Part shown: piece by piece, positions 11,528 through 21,469 of the stretch
How positions within the stretch are numbered: the first letter of the stretch is position 1
Layout of the letters: each line of letters opens with the position of its first letter
Assembly (NCBI GenBank): GCA_963169105.1
Contig: OY720634.1
Location: 119,696,430 to 119,760,429, forward strand
DNA from: Ceriagrion tenellum
Taxonomy: Eukaryota; Arthropoda; Insecta; Odonata; Coenagrionidae
Length of the DNA stretch: 64,000 nt
Direction: 5' to 3'
Notes under the pieces: generated by a model
Seen by the model: only the letters and a program-made list of their open reading frames with translations
Database searches by the model: none
What the model was told of the DNA's origin: nothing
Program-made: the position numbers and the translations under genes

Positions 11528-12627
11528 CATGACATTCCCCCTCGCAACAATGATTCCTCCCCCTTTTACTACGATGGAGAGAGAGAAAGATGCCTTTCTA
11601 TGCGAGTAATTCATGCGACCGTGAAAAAAATCCAGCGAAGGACACACCAAGAGTTCCGAGAACTATGGCCGTTCGGCGTGTTGCCGAAGACGTTTACAGC
11701 TTCGTCCATTATTGCGCAATTTATGCATTTTTGATCTCATCCAGCGTCGGCATGCGACACTATCGGGTGTCGTCCCCTCGAGACAACGATGACAACAACA
11801 GAAAAAAAAATAGAATGAATTAAGCCTCCGTCCATTGCAACATGGCCATTCAAATTCTGGGAGATGACTTCACCCTTCACAACCTCATCGCCTAGCTTAG
11901 AAAAAGACGTCGCCATGACTACTTTAAGTACACGCGTTAGCCATAATCTGACTTTTAAAGGCAAGTTGCCAAAATATTACTTAGTTGGCATTCCAAGCCT
12001 TTTTATGAAGGCCGTAAATTATATGTTTAGTGGGACAAGTGCATGAATCGGCATTAAACGTCGGTGGACTAAGAAACAAATGAACCATGACACCCGTGGT
12101 GACAGGCGCTTGCGTAATCCTCAGACCTTCGTGACACGAGTCAACTCTTCTTCAGCAGTGCCGCTCGCCGTTAATGCGTTTAATTGTCGGGTTCTCCGCA
12201 CTCTTTGCTCGGAAACAATTAATCCGAGTGCGGGTGGCCGAGAGCGGTCAACGATTCACAACCTTCGTCCTTGCTTTTGAGTCGACTGTAGCACATCGTA
12301 AAGAATCCTTTATCATAACTTATCTCGACGTAACTTACCTTATTCTTGCTATGAAAGTGGTCCTGTGAGTAAAATTTTGAACTAATCACAGCTTCTGCCA
12401 AAGTCGATCTTACAATCGGTTGATAAACCTTATCGATAGCGTGAGATGCGAGGTTTTCCCTTAACAGAATAGTTGAGGTGCATCATTTATATAAATTATA
12501 GCATTGAACTACATAAGCCTTAAGATGGAGGATTTTTTGTACAGGCGAAGGTTATTTTGCACTATCGGGATCAACTTCTTCGCTTGAACGCATCCCAAGA
12601 AGACTTCACGACAAAACTATGAATCTG
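11528..12627. other. Non-coding stretch, nothing recognised
   Basis: Several short overlapping frames on both strands (for example 11,590-11,823 +, 12,080-12,280 +) without motifs. Base composition near 12,080-12,290 is a little richer in GC. No gene is supported. Confidence 0.4.
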
Positions 12628-13132
12628 TGAATATTTGTCTGTGTGTCTGTCTTTTATAAAAATCTGCTGTTCCCATCTAGCTGAAATTTTGCGAGTTCGT
12701 TAATTTTTGTTAGCTCAAGACTGGAGGAAAATTTTAGTCTATTTAAAAAAGATTTTAGGGCCCTAAAATATTTCAAAAAGGTCTTTGGTGGTCTAAGCTG
12801 GTCAGGATAGAGGGTTTGAATCTTTTATTAAATGGCTAAAAGAATGAAGTATTAAATTCTTTCAATTAATTATCTTTTCCATTTCGCAATTGTCTGAAAA
12901 TCGCGTTTTTAGCTATAAAAACGCATATTTTTCTCTGACATCAATGTTACGATTTTATCTTGACACCCAGATTTTGGTCTTTAATGCATTTAAAACTCAT
13001 TTCGCTTAGTTAATCTGAATACGAATGCTAATCTTTGGTCTGTTTTCATAACTACTAACTGACCCCTCTCCTCTTATACGATGGTTTATACTGGAAGTAT
13101 GATTCCGAGCAACGCCGGGTAATTCAGCTAGT
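12628..13132 (+). mobile_element. Helitron-like non-autonomous element (tentative)
   Basis: The left end has TTGTCTGTGTGTCTGTC, TATAAAAAT and a block like GCTGAAATTTTGCGAGTTCG. The right end is GAGCAACGCCGGGTAATTC followed by AGCTAG and then T (CTAG at 13,128-13,131). This pairing of a TCTGTCTGTC-rich start with a 'GCAACGCCGGGTA...CAGCTAG|T' end is a widespread arthropod repeat form, and CTRR before T is the Helitron 3' rule. No Rep/helicase coding is present. The exact 5' end (TC) was not fixed, and the class assignment is from memory of the end motif. Confidence 0.4.
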
Positions 13133-15660
13133 ATTCACTAAGGCTGCCCGAGGAGAGAGGAGAAATCGAGTGTAGAAATCGATTGCTTCCTGGCTATCGA
13201 TAGTGCAACAGGCTGAAATTGGCTGGAATGAGAAAGCAGATCTGGGCCAAATTCCAGGCTATGCGTTGACGAGCCACGCTGTTTTAAAGCGTCGTGAACT
13301 GACGGACGCTATTCTCAAGAGTCTCTGGCGTTGTGCAGAATGAAGCCAAGATATACCAAGCTAAGTTGTTGTGTACAAGGCTTAACTGTCATCAGGATAG
13401 CCTTGATATTTGAGGTGACAAGATCCCTCCTACGCAGTTCTGGCTTAGATGCTGATAAACGATTTTATTTTTAATGCCCTCCGGCAAGGATGTCAGTTAT
13501 CACGATGAAAATCAAAATGTTATACCTAAAAGGTTGAATAAAACGCTTTGCCTTTACGCCTAGTCACAGGAATTCCATTAATTGGCTAAATATCAGAGTC
13601 TACCTCGAAGTACATTGCGATTTTTCACCATCTCGATGTGGGAGCGTGAAGCTCAACGACAGGAAGATAAACAGCTGTAGCAAAAATGCTAGTCATGTGA
13701 TAACTCTCTCTTCTCAATTTTAACACGTATAACTCAGAAGGACGACGAGTGTATTATTATTCACCCATGAGAGCTTAGCACTAAATTTTTCCGTTCCGTC
13801 ATTGGTAGATAAAATTGTAAACCAGTTCCTCCTCGCTCATTAATGATATGCTCTCAGTGATCACGTGCTCCATTACTGCCGCATAACTCCTGGGAATATG
13901 TTACAAAATGTAATCGAAAAATCTGAAAAATTTATTAGCATAGGAATATTAACTCACTAATTGAGCCAGATTAACATTGCCCCTCGCCTGGTAATCCATG
14001 AGTCGTAGGTTCAAATTTTGTATGAGTCTCTTTGGGCAAAAATATCATAATTTGAGCATAAAATTCAAATAGGTATTTGGTTAAAATTAAGATAACTATT
14101 GCCTAATGGATCACCGATGTATTTAAACTTATTTGACGCAGATTGCAAAGGAAAACGGCTTACTCCATTTATTTTTATTGATATAAATTTGTGAATATTG
14201 CCTGGTCTGAATATTGCAATTTAAAACTTTTATAGGCGAGAAATCCATGCTAATTAGATAAAAGTATATTTTTCAACATCATTGTTAGCATATTCTTAAA
14301 TTTTCTTCTGCTAAAATTACTTAGAGCTGGTCCATATTAAATACTTGCGTTCATAGTTCAGAAATATTGTTTATTAAACAGAGGCTCATTGTTTTATAGC
14401 CACATGACTACATAAAGGGCCTATGATTAGAGGTTCGTTTGCGAATAAATTTTCTTGTAGTAAGAGGGAGAAGCCCTAAAACCCCAATCGATATCAGTAT
14501 CGTTGAAGCAAATTCCCTAGTCCCAATGAATGGATGGACCATTATCTCAAACGAGTGTTGTTGCGTCCTGATGTTTCACGCCAGGAGAAAACGGCTGAAA
14601 ACAAAGTATTAATAATACGATTCAAGAAACTCTTTTGCATAAAGAGTACAGCCACTGACCTGCAATCTTAGCAGGGAATAATTCAGAATTCAACCATTAT
14701 ACATCTGCTGTCATATTTATGTATCATTTACCTCATGATACTTGGGGCCTACTTCAAAAAAAATTAAAGAATGTTGACTAGTTTGTACACGACGCTTGAG
14801 ATAAAATATAAGGAAACGTGCCATAAGTATATTACAATGGCATGATGAGTGACATTTACACCACTAAACTAGTAACGATACATAGTTTCATTGACTATAT
14901 TACAGTAATGCAAGAGAGATAATATATTTTTCTGGTTGTTCTAAATATGATAGCATTTTTGTATGTGTGTCACGCGTTCAATCAAATTTCACGATGATCT
15001 CTCAATGAATATTTGATAAATTTGAATAAGATTTACCATAGAACTCCACTCCTCCTTTAGACTTCGTTCATCGTGAACCTCAACAATATTCTCTCAGGCT
15101 TAAAGGTAATTGGCAAGGGCTGCGTTATTTATCGTTTAATCTGAAGTCTTAATTGACTCCCTCGGGTTTGCGGCTTGAGATTAGGAAGGAGGGGAAGGAA
15201 AGGGGTCCGCCTCTTATAAATATCCTCTCCCTTGTCCCTCAAACTCCCCACGCCCCACCCCAACGGCCTTCCTCACTCTCAGGGGTGGCTCACGGAATGG
15301 AATGCCTCTCTGTGAATTTCCACCAATTCTTTTCTAGCCGATCGAGAGTAAACTCAAGGCGAGAATTTCAGCCACTCTAGCTCCGTGATAGACAATGGTG
15401 TTGAATAAATAGGGTTTATATCTATGAAGTATCCTGGATTTCGTCACGTGGGGGGAAGAGGGGCTCATATTGACCATAACCGTGGAGGTAGGAAGGTGAG
15501 TGGGAAAATTCCAACGGAAAAAAAATTCAAGAGAGAAATTTTGTCCTAGGCACTAGAGTGCATTAACAACTGATATGCATGAGATGTGCTTTATTTTGCT
15601 TTGCTAATTTTTGAAGAAATTCAGTACTCTCTACTTTTTATATACGAAATTAACAAATGT
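13133..15660. other. AT-rich DNA, nothing recognised
   Basis: No gene recognised. A weak tRNA-like B box (GGTTCAAATTTTG) occurs near 14,010 after GCCCCTCGCCTGG. It may be an old SINE head but is too decayed to call. 15,150-15,380 is a CT/GC-rich patch. Confidence 0.35.
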
Positions 15661-16931
15661 GTTCATTTAAAGAGCCCTGTATTTAAGTAACCCATACATT
15701 AAATTGTTGTGTCTATTGTTAAATAATCAAAATACATCTTCATCCTTTAATGGAATATTTTTAAATAACGAACAAGAAGTTGGGAGTAGGCTGATACTTC
15801 GAAGTCCACCCCATGCCTATATCAACAGTGTAGATGGATTGCATACTGTTATCAGCCTTACCGATCATGGAATCGATAGAGAAATAGTAGCGAAATGAGA
15901 ATCAACTATTTAGAGTCCACCGCATTTTGACTGCGAATGCTTAAATACGTTATGTCCCTGTCAAATAAAGATAATTGGGTGTAATTATAGAACCGCATTC
16001 TTTACCAAAGGATGACGAAATGCGCTGATTTCCAGTATTCCTTTTAAGAGTGCTTTTTTTAAGTAACCTATGCATGCAATTTATGTCTATTGATAAATAA
16101 TAAAAACATAACTTTATACTTTATTGGAATATTTTAAATAACGAATTAAGTTTTACATTTGTCATATGTGTATATAATGCCAAAAAGATTTAAATGTAAT
16201 ATATTTATGTATTAGTGATTTTATTGAGGACAATATTTATATGAATGTAAGGGTGACTATATTGTATTTATGTTTAAGTGTATATATGTAAAGAGGTAAA
16301 TTGATGCAACTGGAAATGCTAATCCAAGCACTGATGCTTTACATTTTTCATATGTGCGTACAATGCCAAAAAGATTTAGATGTAAAATTTTTATGTTTTA
16401 GTGATTTTATTGAGGATAATACTTATATGAATGTATGAAAATAAGGCTGGTTATATTTTATTTATGTTTAAATGTATATATGTAAAGATGTAAATTGATC
16501 CTACTGGATACGATAATCCTGGAACCTGCTGATAAGCATAATGCTTAGCAGGACCATACCCAAGATATAACAAATGCCTTGTAACCCATCCAAAGGGAAC
16601 TATGGACTTGTATTTTGTATTTTTAAACAAATTTTATGTAGAATTGACCCACTTTAATAAACACTTATTATCATTTAAAAAGTAGTTAGGAGGAGGCTAA
16701 GACTCCATGAGCCACCCCCTGCCCATGTCACTGGTGTAGATGGGTTCTATTCTGTTATCAGGCGTACCGTTATGGAATAGGTAGAGATAACAGCAGAAAA
16801 ATGAGAATAAAATATTTAGAGTCCACTAAATTTTGACTACGAATGTTTCAATACGTTCTGTCATTGTCAAAAATAGAATGATTATTGCAATTATAGAATC
16901 GTATTCTTTACCAAGGGATGGCGAAAGGTGC
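15661..16931 (+). repeat. Composite diverged duplication (A-B-A'-C-C'-B')
   Basis: Three segments are each present twice in the same orientation. A (15,664-15,775) is matched by A' (16,043-16,147), sharing AATGGAATATTT / ATTGGAATATTTTAAATAACGA-type text. B (15,779-16,024) is matched by B' (16,681-16,931), sharing TTTAGAGTCCAC, TTTTGACT.CGAATG and TTCTTTACCAA. C (16,151-16,336) is matched in tandem by C' (16,337-16,500), sharing AATGCCAAAAAGATTTA and AGTGATTTTATTGAGGA. The copies differ at roughly a quarter of positions, so the duplication is old. No ORF of interest. Confidence 0.7.
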
Positions 16932-19434
16932 AGAAATCTTACGAGGGACTCTACATAGTTGGCGCTCATTTCTCTCGCATTGCTTTTTTAAACAAATCTA
17001 TCTGTTCCACGCCATTGGAACAAATCTTTCCCGAGCTGTGGCTTAAAGTACTTAGTCACTATACGGCGTGCTTGACGAAGAAAGAGAGAAGACTCCAGTT
17101 CTCAAGAGTCTTTCTCAAAAGTCACGGGATCAGAGAAGTCGAATGTCCCGTACCTAAAACAAAGAGACCACCTTTGCGTCGCCTTCACGGGGAATACTCG
17201 GGGCACCAGCAGCCTTATTTTCTTTTATTGTTGCAGCGGGAAGTCGGGAGAGGGATTTTCCGCGTCACCGTGGAGCAGGGGGAGCCACAGCGGGAGGGAG
17301 GTTTTGCGAGAACGTGGAGATGAATTGGCTCTTCTTGCCTTCAGTACCGGACAAAATAGGCGACCGGCGACAAAGCAACGATAAAACACATGGGGGGAGC
17401 GCGAGTGCCTCAAATTGAGTTTCGCGGTACTCTCTAAGTTAAGCAATTAAGCAACGCTTATAAATATCAAGAGGCTCCCTCATTGTAACTAACTGCTGCC
17501 ACGATTAAGGCACCCTTGAAGCAATCAAGAGGGCTGGGAAAATGTTTCTGTGAATTTTTACTCGGCAGGGAAAATGTAAGGCTATTCAGCCTTGGAATTT
17601 CATTTCATAACCACAGACTGAATACCATATCACGTACGAAGACCCAATACGACGTTACCTCAAGATCAAAAATATTACTTATTTCTCTTTGGCAGATAAA
17701 AATGGCTCCCATTTAATAATTTTCTTCGGAAGTATCGTATTTGCATGCCTATTTTTCCTTTCTAATGCTCACTTATTACTTTAAGCTTATTCTCTTACTC
17801 TGAAGACGCCTAACATTCCTCAAATTTTGAGCCTCTTACCTCACATTTTCCGTTAAAAAACCGGTCTAAACCTTTTTTCTCAAACCATTCTATTTATAAC
17901 TGTCATGTATCTGTATCCTAATCATTGAACTTGAAAAAATACTTTGATGGAATGATCCTCAATTTATTAGATTAATTTGAAAATGTAACAGAGTACGCAA
18001 ATTTTGAATACCGGCCAAAGTGTTTACCTATAAGAATACTGATGCATTAGGTACCATTAAAGGATAAATTTAAAAATATATTGAAACATCTTTCGACTAA
18101 TGTTTAAATATAGTTTTAATATGTTCAGAGAATATGAGATCAATGTGAACCTCATTGTACTCTGATTCATGAAGTCATAATCAGTGAAATAAAACAAAAA
18201 AAATATCTCATTGCCAGACACAATGCAGGAATTGTATCTTGTATGTAATTCATTAGTGTTACGGAATTGTTCCACACGATCCTTGTGGCTCGTTAAAGAA
18301 AATTATATAAGCTTAAAAAATTGAGACTTGCTGATACTTAGGCGCAGTACCTTCAGAGTAAAAATTAATTATATCCTCGACGCTTACATGTAAAAAACCA
18401 ATGATAAAACTAACTTTTTTTGATTGAAGAGGCAGAAGCAAAAACAACTTAAACCAAAAAAATAGTAGGCTCACTCATTTATGATGAAATAAAAAAGCTT
18501 CTTTTCTCAGCCCCCATTAGTCACTGTGTACCAAAATTGTGCTTATTGTGCTAGTGTCCGGCCATTTTTTTTTACATGTTATAAGATCGCTAACCTGGAT
18601 TTATGGAGTACCCAATATCATTCAATTTTAATGAGAGGACTTTGACACACAGGAAATCAACCTAAAGACGTAATATATTGACAAACATAAGCTACTGAAG
18701 GATATGCCTCGTGTGGGCTACGTGTAATTCTTACCCTGCCCGGAATTCAAATATATAATACATACTTACATAGTTAGGTACAAGCAACGATCAAATTGTA
18801 TCTGATATTAGTTCGATAAACACAAAAATGAATGGCTGTGAAGAAATTGAACTCTCGGAAAAGGACTCGCACTTACAAACCTTTATCATTACGGAGTGAA
18901 GTATATGCTTTTAATCTGTTAAATCTCCCTATTTTTTCATGTCTCTATTCTTCAAGCGATTTTTTGTGAATTTATCAGTATTTCATTCTGCTGAATATAG
19001 CTGCACCCAATTTTAATTGGAGGATAATATAGGCTGTCCTAAGAAATGTTCAATGAAACATAAATGCTAATATATTTATTTTCCTTATGAACAAGCCAAC
19101 AAAGTTCAAAAGTATTTTAATTACTTCACTTTTGAATTAAGTAAATATTTTACTTTCAATAATTTCGATTTAAGTTAGTAATTAACTTACTGCGCTTGTA
19201 TATTATGAACGCCTTAATATTTGATAATCGTGCTATATTGCCGTGTTTCTTCATTAACGCACTACTCAAAAAAAGTACTTGAAGCTTCAACAAAAGATTT
19301 TTGATAACATTGTATCTACAAGACTTTATTCGTGGTCAAATAGGTACTCAAATATATTTTCAGTATAAATTTGATTGACCAGGTTCCAGGACATTTGGTA
19401 AAAGCGAATCGGAGAAAGGAATGTGGATAGTCAG

Positions 19435-19436
<2 letters not shown>
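16932..19436. other. Non-coding stretch with one unrecognised 131-codon frame
   Basis: The frame at 16,928-17,323 (+) is the longest non-transposon frame in this part and lies in a GC-richer patch (17,040-17,430). It shows no signal peptide, membrane segment or known motif, and an overlapping antisense frame of similar quality argues against real coding. The rest is AT-rich and empty. Confidence 0.35.

Positions 19437-19527
<91 letters not shown>
19437..19527. repeat. (TA)n microsatellite, left of PLE-1
   Basis: About 90 nt of uninterrupted TA dinucleotides. A second (TA)n tract lies directly on the other side of PLE-1 (21,415-21,467). Either the element inserted into one (TA)n array, or (TA)n is added at its ends. 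Confidence 0.95.
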
Positions 19528-19530
<3 letters not shown>

Positions 19531-19569
19531 AATACGTTGATGGATTGGAGTCAGCCATGCGGCGATGAA

Positions 19570-19792
19570 CACACGATGTGGATAGGATGGAGGAGATAGA
19601 CACACAAAAATAGAGACGATCACACTTACATAGCTAGCTTTCGGAATTAGTCCGTCTTCAAGGCGTATCACGGAACAAATGTCGTGTGCGCTGGTGAGGA
19701 TAGGGTTAGGAGGGGCGGTAGGTTAGGGGAGGGGGTAGGGGAAGGGGTTTTTCCCAGCGGTTGACGAACGGTTCTTGAAAAGGGGAAATTTT
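19570..19792 (-). repeat. PLE-1 terminal repeat, sense-oriented 3' copy
   Basis: It is the reverse complement of 21,192-21,414 across 223 nt. The only difference noticed is GACGAACGG here against GACAAACGG in the other copy. It carries a hammerhead-like motif and a run of G-tracts. Next to the arm, GTTCTTGAAAAGGGGAAATTT translates to VLEKGKF, the type of block found upstream of the PLE RT domain, so the repeat appears to include the beginning of the ORF, as PLE pseudo-LTRs do. Confidence 0.9.
19629..19665 (-). ncRNA. Hammerhead-like motif in PLE-1 (sense copy)
   Basis: On the minus strand: TTGAAGA (C3 of the consensus CTGAAGA replaced by T), stem II GGA/TCC with loop CTAAT, GAAA, then the 8-nt palindrome AGCTAGCT followed by A. 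The layout matches the hammerhead motifs described from Penelope-like elements, including a palindromic helix III region, but the C3 change and the 3-bp stem II make activity doubtful. Confidence 0.45.
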
Positions 19793-19881
19793 TACCAGCT
19801 CGTGTCTTGGCCGGAGAGAGCGGAAGGGGTCGCAGTGAGGGTGGGGGGGGGGGGGAAGAGGGAAGGGAAGGGGGTAAATGG
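19709..19881 (+). other. G-tract cluster, potential G-quadruplexes
   Basis: 19,709-19,747 has five runs of four or five G separated by short loops. 19,838-19,874 has a run of about 12 G followed by GGG, GGG and GGGGG. Both fit simple G-quadruplex patterns on the plus strand (C-rich on the PLE-1 sense strand). The first set also lies, on the opposite strand, in the other inverted repeat. Confidence 0.55.
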
Positions 19882-19902
19882 AAAACAACGGGGAGCGTGA
19901 CA

Positions 19903-21190
19903 TTAATGTATTTTATTTAATCCGGGCGCGGCGTACGATTTTAGCAACCAGATTATGGCCTGCTCCTTCTGGCGCACTTCAATTAACGGGGCGTCCGGGG
20001 GAAGGGAGATCAATATTGCCACCTCAAAGCACTTGTCAAAGGACAAGCCATGCTTCCGCACATGCGTAGGGACGGGGAAAGTGGAAGATAGGTCTTTACA
20101 GGTGCACCGATGGTTATTCATTCTAATATTAAGGGGTGTAATACATTCGCCCACATAAAAACCGGGACATAGTTTACATTGTAACACATAAACTAAGTTG
20201 TAGGAGTCGCAAGAGCCGGAGGCTTTGATGTCGAACGGCGTCTCTGTGTTAGGACTCTGAAATGAGGATAGGGGGCGAAACATGTTGCACGTTTTGCACC
20301 GTGGTTTGTTACATCTCTGTGTGGTGGGACGGGGAGTGTCATTCGATGTACCCTCTCGCGAAGAATTGGAGCGAAGAAGATTGGCTAAGTTAGGTGGACG
20401 TCTGAAACATACTGTGGGGCATTTGGGTAGGAGATTGGCTGTCGATCTGTTAGTATCTAAAATTGGGAATAAGTCTTTGAGGATGGTCTTGAGTTTTTGG
20501 ACGCCAGGAAAGTATGTGATGTGAAGATTTAGGGCGTCCAGGGGGGTGTCTTTTTTACGTGGGGTGAAATTAGCAGAGGAGGGTAAAATACGTTTTTTTA
20601 GAAGTGGCTCGGGATAATTTCTATTGGATAAAGAATTGTGAAGCTTATCAAGGTATTCATGAAGTTTTTCTTTGGAGTTGCAAATCCGGTGGCCACGGAT
20701 CGACAGCGAATAAGGAATTGAGTGCTTAGTGTGTTTGGGATGGCAGCTGTTGTAATGCAAATACAGTTGTTTGTTGGAGGGCTTGATATGGACCGAAGTC
20801 TCAAAGGTGTTATTATTTGTGACGGAAATGTCGACGTCGAGAAAGGTGATTTGAGAAGGAGAAGTGGCCGATGTGAAGCGAATGGATGAGAACTGATTTA
20901 GAGATTTGAGGAAGTTTGCTAGGGTATCCTCGCCGTGGGTCCATATGATGAAAATATCATCAATGAATCTAACCCAGAGCTCCGGTTGTAATTCCTGGGT
21001 GGCGAGGAAATCACTTTCGAGCATTCCCATGAAGAGATTGGCATAAGAAGGGGCCATTCTTGTGCCCATAGCCGTTCCCTTGGCTTGAAGAAAGAAACGC
21101 CCATTGAAAGTGAAGGCGTTGCGTTTCAGAATGAATTCAACTAGCTTGATAAGGAAGTTGGTGGAGGGAATTCGAGGGTGATTTCTTCTC
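19903..21190 (-). pseudogene. PLE-1 reverse transcriptase/GIY-YIG endonuclease, 5'-truncated
   Basis: An open frame of 388 codons from the ATG at 21,069 to the stop at 19,903; homologous coding continues in frame upstream to about 21,190, where it meets the inverted repeat. The RT part starts at motif B (QAKGTAMGTRMAPSYANLF, overlapping the ATG). Motif C is FIDD (residues 35-38, the two catalytic Asp). Then comes the PLE connector (ITYFPGVQKL near 184-193, FRRP near 222-225) and a Cys cluster C253-C258-C261. The C-terminal GIY-YIG nuclease is VYVLQC (293-298), FYVGE (304-308), Arg 316 and Glu 369. Known role: target cleavage by the nuclease and reverse transcription of the element RNA. Motif A with the third catalytic Asp and everything N-terminal is absent, so this frame is inactive as RT even though it has no internal stop. 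Confidence 0.9.
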
Positions 21191-21191
21191 G

Positions 21192-21409
21192 AAAATTTCC
21201 CCTTTTCAAGAACCGTTTGTCAACCGCTGGGAAAAACCCCTTCCCCTACCCCCTCCCCTAACCTACCGCCCCTCCTAACCCTATCCTCACCAGCGCACAC
21301 GACATTTGTTCCGTGATACGCCTTGAAGACGGACTAATTCCGAAAGCTAGCTATGTAAGTGTGATCGTCTCTATTTTTGTGTGTCTATCTCCTCCATCCT
21401 ATCCACATC

Positions 21410-21414
<5 letters not shown>
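21192..21414 (+). repeat. PLE-1 terminal repeat, inverted 5' copy
   Basis: This is the inverted counterpart of 19,570-19,792, same length and practically the same sequence. It joins the RT coding directly at about 21,191, where the sense reading passes from AAATTTT into the RT frame. It lacks the outermost 40 nt present next to the left arm, so its outer end is cut at TGTG before (TA)n. Confidence 0.9.
21319..21355 (+). ncRNA. Hammerhead-like motif in PLE-1 (inverted copy)
   Basis: Identical to the motif at 19,629-19,665 but on the plus strand, so it would be made only from an antisense transcript of PLE-1. TTGAAGA, GGA/TCC hairpin, GAAA, AGCTAGCT palindrome. Confidence 0.45.

Positions 21415-21467
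<53 letters not shown>
21415..21467. repeat. (TA)n microsatellite, right of PLE-1
   Basis: About 53 nt of TA repeats beginning at the outer end of the inverted repeat. Confidence 0.95.

Positions 21468-21469
<2 letters not shown>

Larger units (their letters stand above)
19530..21414 (-). mobile_element. PLE-1: Penelope-like element fragment with terminal inverted repeats
   Basis: A minus-strand RT/GIY-YIG coding block is bounded by two 223-bp inverted repeats, 19,570-19,792 and 21,192-21,414, that differ at only one position seen by eye. On the sense (minus) strand the order is: inverted partial terminal repeat, 5'-truncated RT, GIY-YIG endonuclease, G/C-rich spacer, sense-oriented terminal repeat with hammerhead-like motif, then about 40 nt of 3' end (to about 19,530) and (TA)n. 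PLEs are known for such partial, sometimes inverted, pseudo-LTRs and for 5' truncation. The near-identity of the repeats says the insertion is recent, or that the arms arose together. The RT N-terminal half is missing, so this copy cannot be autonomous. Confidence 0.9.

Noticed and set aside
13390..13410. Minus-strand CCTGATGAC
   Set aside because: No GAAAC downstream and no hairpin.
16928..17323. 131-codon plus frame as a possible exon
   Set aside because: No recognisable domain; the 3' half overlaps an equally good antisense frame in a GC-rich patch.
19316..19671. Frames of 95-103 codons with long Tyr-Ile repeats
   Set aside because: They are translations of the (TA)n microsatellite.
20255..20300. 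CTGAAATGAGG...GCGAAAC as a hammerhead-like motif
   Set aside because: It lies inside PLE-1 coding on the opposite strand, lacks the CTGANGA core and has no stem II.
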